Assembly (NCBI GenBank): GCA_025677835.1
Contig: JAIXMR010000078.1
Location: 1-64,000, forward strand
From: Sporodiniella umbellata
Lineage: Eukaryota > Mucoromycota > Mucoromycetes > Mucorales > Rhizopodaceae
Reading direction: 5' to 3'
DNA: 64,000 bases
Shown: positions 59,283 to 64,000 of the stretch, piece after piece
How positions within the stretch are numbered: position 1 is the stretch's first letter
How the letters are laid out: each line of letters starts with the position of its first letter
Made by a program: the position numbers and the translations under genes
Notes under the pieces: generated by a model
The model's input: the letters and a program-made list of their open reading frames with translations, nothing else
Database searches by the model: none
Told to the model about the DNA's origin: nothing

Positions 59283-60880
59283 TTGACTGAGCGTGGGTAT
59301 AGCAGAAAGAAAGAGAGAGAAAAAGAAGAAAGGGCAACCGTATAAAAGCCAGTCCTATTTATAGGAGAAGGCAGCTTTTTGTAACCAAAAACAAAAAAAA
59401 AAAAAAAAAAAAAGCAAGGAGAAATGATTGTGTCAACCTAAGCACAGACAAAAAAAAAAAAAAATTTTTAAAAAAAAAAAACAAAGGGTTTAAAAAAGCC
59501 GTTCACCAATTTTAATCACTTTTTACAGAAATGAAACCATGTAGGATCTATTTGGACAAGATTTTCCCTGATCGACCTCACAGCTTCTTTTTGCAACAAT
59601 ACACACTTCAGCAGTAATCCTCAAGCTAGAGATAGCAGAAATGGGATTTTCAAGCCTATCTATTCACAATCTTGCTTTGAATTTGGGATTCAAATCTCAA
59701 CCCAAACTCTAGAACCTTGAAAAACGTTTGTGCTGTAGACTTTATTGTTACTACTACGTCCGAAAACAGTACGTGTATGTGCTGGGCTCAATTCACCAAA
59801 AAAAAAAAAAAAAAAAAAAAACGTAAATAATCCTTCACTGTGAAACACTTGTAAAAATCGCTTTTTGCATCCGTCTTACGTCTCAGGGCTTACACTCACG
59901 GTACAAGATCCGTAAACCAAGCTTGGTGTGAGTTGCAGTATTGATCCAAACACTTGCACTGTACCCAGAGTCATCAACAAGCCTCGATAAACAGTTTCAA
60001 CCTCAATGAGTTTAGAAATAGATTTTTTTTTTCTTGGATAACCCTCCTCTCTCTCTCTTAATCTACAATTCACTTTTTCCCTTATTGCTGTAAGCATCGC
60101 TTTCCCTTGCATTTAGAACGAGTTGGGATTGAAAAGCTAATTGTACAACCCTAGATTGTATCAACACAATTATTACTTGTTCATTGTTAACAAGGCTATC
60201 TATGTCTGTCGGTGCCTTCACTTGACTCCCAGACAATAAAGTATCTTTAACCAGTCTTCAGAGCACACAGTTTTTTCCTCTTTTGTATAAAACATGAAAA
60301 GCAGACCTTGTAACGTGTGTAGATTCTACACTTAGAAAAGTGACCTTATTGATCAACCCGGTTTGAATTGGTGGGGGAAATTTTTTTTTTTAGTTCAAGA
60401 AAAGCGATCACATTAGCGTTTAAATTGCTTAGACACTAGCGGTCACAATTTTTGTCGGGATCTAAATAACGGGACCATCCTAAATAGTATTTTTTTTTTT
60501 TTTTTCATTGAAACAAGTTGTATATAAGAAACTATAAAACAAAGAATTGCACATAACGCCATCAGTTAATACGAAGATCAATCCTAACCGTTCGGTGCAC
60601 CCAATCCTTGTCTCTTATTTCTTCAATTGCTTGACGACTTCAATGTTTCAACGATAGTCACCGAGGCAACCATCTCACACGAATGCTTTTTATTACAATT
60701 GGAAATTCATTTAAGTGTAAAGAAAAATGGAGATTAGCTATTTTGAAGCATCTTTTATACTTTCCGAGTGCAAAAAATTTATGTTTTCCCAGTCACTTTA
60801 AGAGAGCGCAAAAAAAAAAAAAAGAAAGAAAATAGGAATTATTATTGAAGATGAGTTGTAAATATACACATAAAAAATTA
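59283..60880. other. Intergenic region, no gene seen
   Basis: About 1.6 kb upstream of the Ima1-type gene and downstream of the G-alpha gene. It has A-runs (about 59393-59413, 59799-59821), an A/T/A block (59449-59480) and scattered T-runs. No coding or RNA feature recognised. Confidence 0.45.
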
Positions 60881-62284
60881 TTAAATCATGCCAGAATCTC
60901 GGAGCGCATTTTGCAGCAAAGTTTCCTTGATCGCTGCAAACACAAAGCGAATCTAGAAAGAAGATTTTAAGAACAAAACTCTCCTTGAAAAAAAAAAAAA
61001 AAAAAATCTTACATTAGATGTATCAGTTGCTTGAGTGAGACTATAATCAACAGGAATAGATAAATAAAAAAAGAAAAAAAACCAAGGCTTGTTTTTGCTT
61101 TTTAAGAACTTACTGGGGATAAATGCTCAACTTGCTTCGGTTGCACTGTAAGAACCTCCAGAGGATATATTTGGCTGCTTTGTTTGCATTTGCACCGCCA
61201 CCATAGTCAGGAAAGTAATTTTCGAGTGGAGATCCAACAAGCTTTGCTTTAAATATATCCACCTTGTTGAGAAGTAACATGACGGAAGAGCGCATGAACC
61301 ATCGACTGTTAATAATAGACTCAAACAGAGCTAGGCTTTCTAGCATACGGTTCTAAGTAAAACAAAAAAAAAAGGTTAGCTTGGGTTGGCATCAAGCATC
61401 GTACTTGATTCAATTCTTCCAGCAGCACCTGATCATATTCACTCAGAGCAACACAAAAGATAACGGACGTCACACTGTCAAAGCAATGAATCCACTTTTT
61501 TCGTTCTGAGCGTTGGCCGCCTACATCAAACATACTAACTGTTATTTCATTTTCTTCTAGGGCAAACACTCTTACTGTATTGATAACCCTCCCATAGGGA
61601 ATTGTATTTCGGTGATTCCTGTTGTTTTGAGTCTTGCCCGCAAGACATCTTGTTCGTTAGGTACATAGCTAGCCTTTCCTATTCGATCAATAGAATCAAG
61701 AAAACTAAAAAGAGAGTGTGTGTGTCAGACTATAAAGAAAGAAAAAAAGGCATGTACGAATATGTTCATTACTAAGGTGCTGAATCCATAATATAAAACG
61801 TGCTCTCTTTCTTTTCTAAACAGGAAATCACGGCCGGGTCTTGCCAAAGGGATCGGATAATGTCCACAATCTCTGGGCTGAGTTGACTTTTTGGGTTGGC
61901 GGATACTTTGTAGGTGAGCATTCTCTCTACTTCCGGTGTTTTCTCAAACGTTGTGTCTAGCTTTATCATGGCCTGCAGCACAGTTTGTGCACATTCAACT
62001 ACATTGCGATAGACGATGGATCTATAGGTGAACAATTCCTCTTTTGTATAACCGTTCAAGTTGATGATCTTCATTTGCTTAAGAATGGTTGATTTTCCGG
62101 ATTCTCCACTTCCTGGTTTGAATTAGCCTATCGCATTCGACCACTCTTATTGCAGTTATGTACCTAAAAGTAATATTTTGCACTGAGTTTCTCTTATTCC
62201 TTTTTCTTTTTCCAAATATCGGTCAATTTCGCTACTCCTTTTCCGTTCATAGTCGCTTTTTTCTGAGGAGTGGCATACGCCCAT
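60881..62284 (-). CDS. Heterotrimeric G-protein alpha subunit
   Basis: Seven exons on the minus strand (62284-62164, 62112-61773, 61704-61576, 61534-61405, 61352-61114, 61040-61013, 60952-60881; 352 aa, the usual G-alpha length). It relays signals from 7-TM receptors. The N-terminus [11 protein letters not shown] has the Gly2 myristoylation and Cys4 palmitoylation sites. Guanine-nucleotide motifs: GSGESGKST (41-49), [11 protein letters not shown] (switch I, with the cholera-toxin-type Arg), [18 protein letters not shown] (switch II, catalytic Gln), LLLNKVDIF, and [13 protein letters not shown]. The C-terminus is [15 protein letters not shown], with no pertussis-toxin Cys at -4. The third intron (61575-61535) is only 41 nt; splicing it restores exactly the number of residues between TTGITE and MFDVGG seen in other G-alphas. 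Confidence 0.95.
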
Positions 62285-62560
62285 GGTAATAAAAGTGTAT
62301 GTTTGTTGTTTATCAAGTAGTTCAAAACAGAGTTTTCTCACTCTCTCACTCTCCCCACTCCAAATAGATGTATATATATATATATATATATCTATCTATA
62401 AAGTAAAAAATAAAAAAAAATAAAAAAAATAAATAAAAAAAAAAAAGGAATAAATGAGCGGAAAAGAAAAACAAACAAATAAAAGTGCTATTTTTGACCC
62501 CTCTTTTCATCTGCATACTCGTTTTTCTATGTATCCACAGTGTGCATGTTCAATCAACGC

Positions 62561-62594
<34 letters not shown>

Positions 62595-62693
62595 TTATTC
62601 TCTTTGGTTTTTTCTTTCTATTACTTGTTTTTATTGTTTTTGTTTTGCTTTGTTTTTAGTTATCATCGGTATTCTTTTACATCCAAAGGTTAT
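62285..62693. other. Intergenic region, G-alpha promoter and chitin deacetylase 3' end
   Basis: Holds a TA repeat (about 62370-62391) close to the G-alpha start and an A-run (62562-62591). Both flanking genes are on the minus strand. No further gene seen. Confidence 0.45.
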
Positions 62694-64000
62694 TTATAGA
62701 GCCATGGCTAAAGCCATGACAAAAGTAATAGCGATACCAGCCATGCTGCCCAATTGGGTATGGGTAGCATCGTTACTGTTGGCTGTTGTTGTTTGGTTGG
62801 TTGTGCTGGAGGTATTTTTAGATGAGGTTGTGTTGGCAGTGGTGTTTCCAGCGACGGGAACCGCGGTATCTTGATAGGCACAGTTAGTGTTCGTGCACAG
62901 ACAGGATCCGGCAATAGGATCCCACCATAAGCTATCACAGTTGTTAGGTACCGGATGGCGGTATTTGGGATCGTTGGATGGAGTTTTAGCTTCCGGCGTG
63001 GGATTGTTTAAAGATGGTGCTGTAGCAGGGCAATTGAAACAAGTAGACCAGTTTTCAGTAACAAAGTTACAAGAGTTCAAGAGGCCTCCTGAAACAAGAT
63101 TGTTGGCAGTACTAATATTTTCAAGTCCGTTACAAATCTCCTTGCCAACGTTAGGCAGTGTACACTGCATGTAGGGCTGGCTTGCAAGCTGACTGGCTGG
63201 GACAGGGTTTTGCATCTACTCAGATAACTCAACATACATGTGTTTGTAATACCTTTCTTACCCATTGTAAAAGTTGATCGTTAGTGACAAACCAAACGTC
63301 AGGCTTGGATTGAAGCGATTGAATAAAGTTGACTACTGCACTTTTTTGAGGTCCAACATCAGGAAGGCCAGGTGTATTGGTCAAATGTGCTGTTTTTTTT
63401 TTTTAAAGTAAACAAGCGGTGGTTTTGAATAACAAAAAAAAAAAACTTTGACTTACTGGGATGTACATAAATACCAAAAGGCTGACGGTTTCCGTTATAG
63501 TGTCGATCAAAGTTGTCTTTAGACCAAGCAGTGACATCGGATGGAGAGCCAGCCAAGTAAACATCCATCAATTGGGCGGTTCCGGCCTTATCCACAACAG
63601 CATACATAGGGATTTCCCATACACCTATTTACATATAAGTATTGACATAACCAAAGCAAAGATTGCTCATACCAGGAAGTTGAAGCTTTGAGCCACAAAC
63701 GTTGTTCCAACAGTCGTTAGCTAAACCGTAATCTAAAGTATAGGGCCTTGAAAAAAATAGGGGGGAAGTTAGCTATAGAGATAGATGAACCAAGCATTGG
63801 TTTACCAATAACAGTCTTCAGTAACAGCAGTAACAGAAGTATCATATTGAAATCCTTGTTTGGAAATTTCTTTCAGCGTTTCGGTAGTATAGTTTACTAT
63901 ATTGCGTAGCAACTCAGTACCAAGGTTTTACTTTTTTTTCTCATCAGGTTGATTTTGACTTACAGAAAGGAGCACGGAAACCCTTGATTTTGCCAAGGGG
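62694..64000 (-). CDS. Chitin deacetylase-like CE4 protein, 3' part, GPI-type
   Basis: Partial: the 5' end lies beyond the window. Exons on the minus strand: 64000-63964, 63896-63806, 63746-63673, 63624-63457, 63389-63262, 63215-62694. CE4 enzymes remove acetyl groups from chitin to give chitosan, a main wall polymer of Mucorales. Visible CE4 features: IKGFRAPFL (motif with the catalytic-site Arg), FQYDTSVT, the CYWPYTLDYG block after it, and VWEIPMYAV followed by late conserved segments including GIYVHPTHLTN (His in the leaving-group motif). The C-terminal ~100 residues are a Thr/Asn/Ser stalk with many N-glycosylation sites. They are preceded by a Cys-rich stretch (NNCDSLWWDPIAGSCLCTNTNC) and end in a hydrophobic tail (MAGIAITFVMALAMAL), as in GPI-anchored family members. 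The N-terminal catalytic Asp region is not in view. Confidence 0.82.

Noticed and set aside
61577..61620. Apparent frameshift in the G-alpha gene before switch II
   Set aside because: A 41-nt GT-AG intron (61575-61535) explains it and restores the normal residue count.

Overview
The window is eukaryotic nuclear DNA from a filamentous fungus of the Mucoromycota, most likely a member of the Mucorales. This rests on short GT-AG introns (mostly 41-90 nt, up to 12 exons per gene), AT-rich intergenic DNA full of homopolymer runs and microsatellites, a secreted GPI-type chitin deacetylase, a DUF3712 repeat protein, and protein sequences closest in character to zygomycete families. There is no operon logic: genes lie on both strands with separate promoters. 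I could not run a search, so family calls rest on motifs that I read directly.

Left part (0-23.5 kb): inositol hexakisphosphate kinase (KCS1 type), a CENP-I/Mis6 inner-kinetochore protein, beta-tubulin with benzimidazole-resistance-type residues, a Vps5/SNX1 retromer sorting nexin, coatomer zeta, a two-finger C2H2 factor, two tandem aldo-keto reductases sharing a 131-bp identical tract, a degenerate unrecognised locus (18.6-19.6 kb), a nine-exon histidine phosphatase and a universal stress protein with a GC-AG intron.

Middle part (23.5-45.3 kb): a gene-poor stretch with eroded coding-like sequence near 25 kb, a DUF3605/Gig1-like gene, a kinesin-4 family motor, then about 6.7 kb without a recognisable gene (30.8-37.4 kb) but dense in poly(T)/poly(A) tracts. 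A 1705-residue membrane-anchored DUF3712-type protein follows. Beyond it lies a roughly 1.63-kb element with 165-bp perfectly identical inverted arms.

Right part (45.3-64 kb): a Ras GTPase-activating protein of the fungal Gap1/IQGAP-like class, splicing factor Prp18, a SAM methyltransferase and an ER UDP-glycosyltransferase in tandem, mitochondrial malate dehydrogenase, the PP2A B56 regulatory subunit (Rts1 type), an Ima1-type inner nuclear membrane protein, a G-protein alpha subunit, and the 3' part of a chitin deacetylase cut by the window edge.

Most genes are housekeeping: membrane traffic (Vps5, zeta-COP, KKxx-tagged UGT), signalling (Kcs1, RasGAP, G alpha, B56), and chromosome or cytoskeleton functions (CENP-I, beta-tubulin, kinesin, Ima1). 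Exon boundaries were assigned by hand from splice sites and reading-frame continuity. For most genes the exon lengths sum to an intact frame; the exceptions are stated in the entries.
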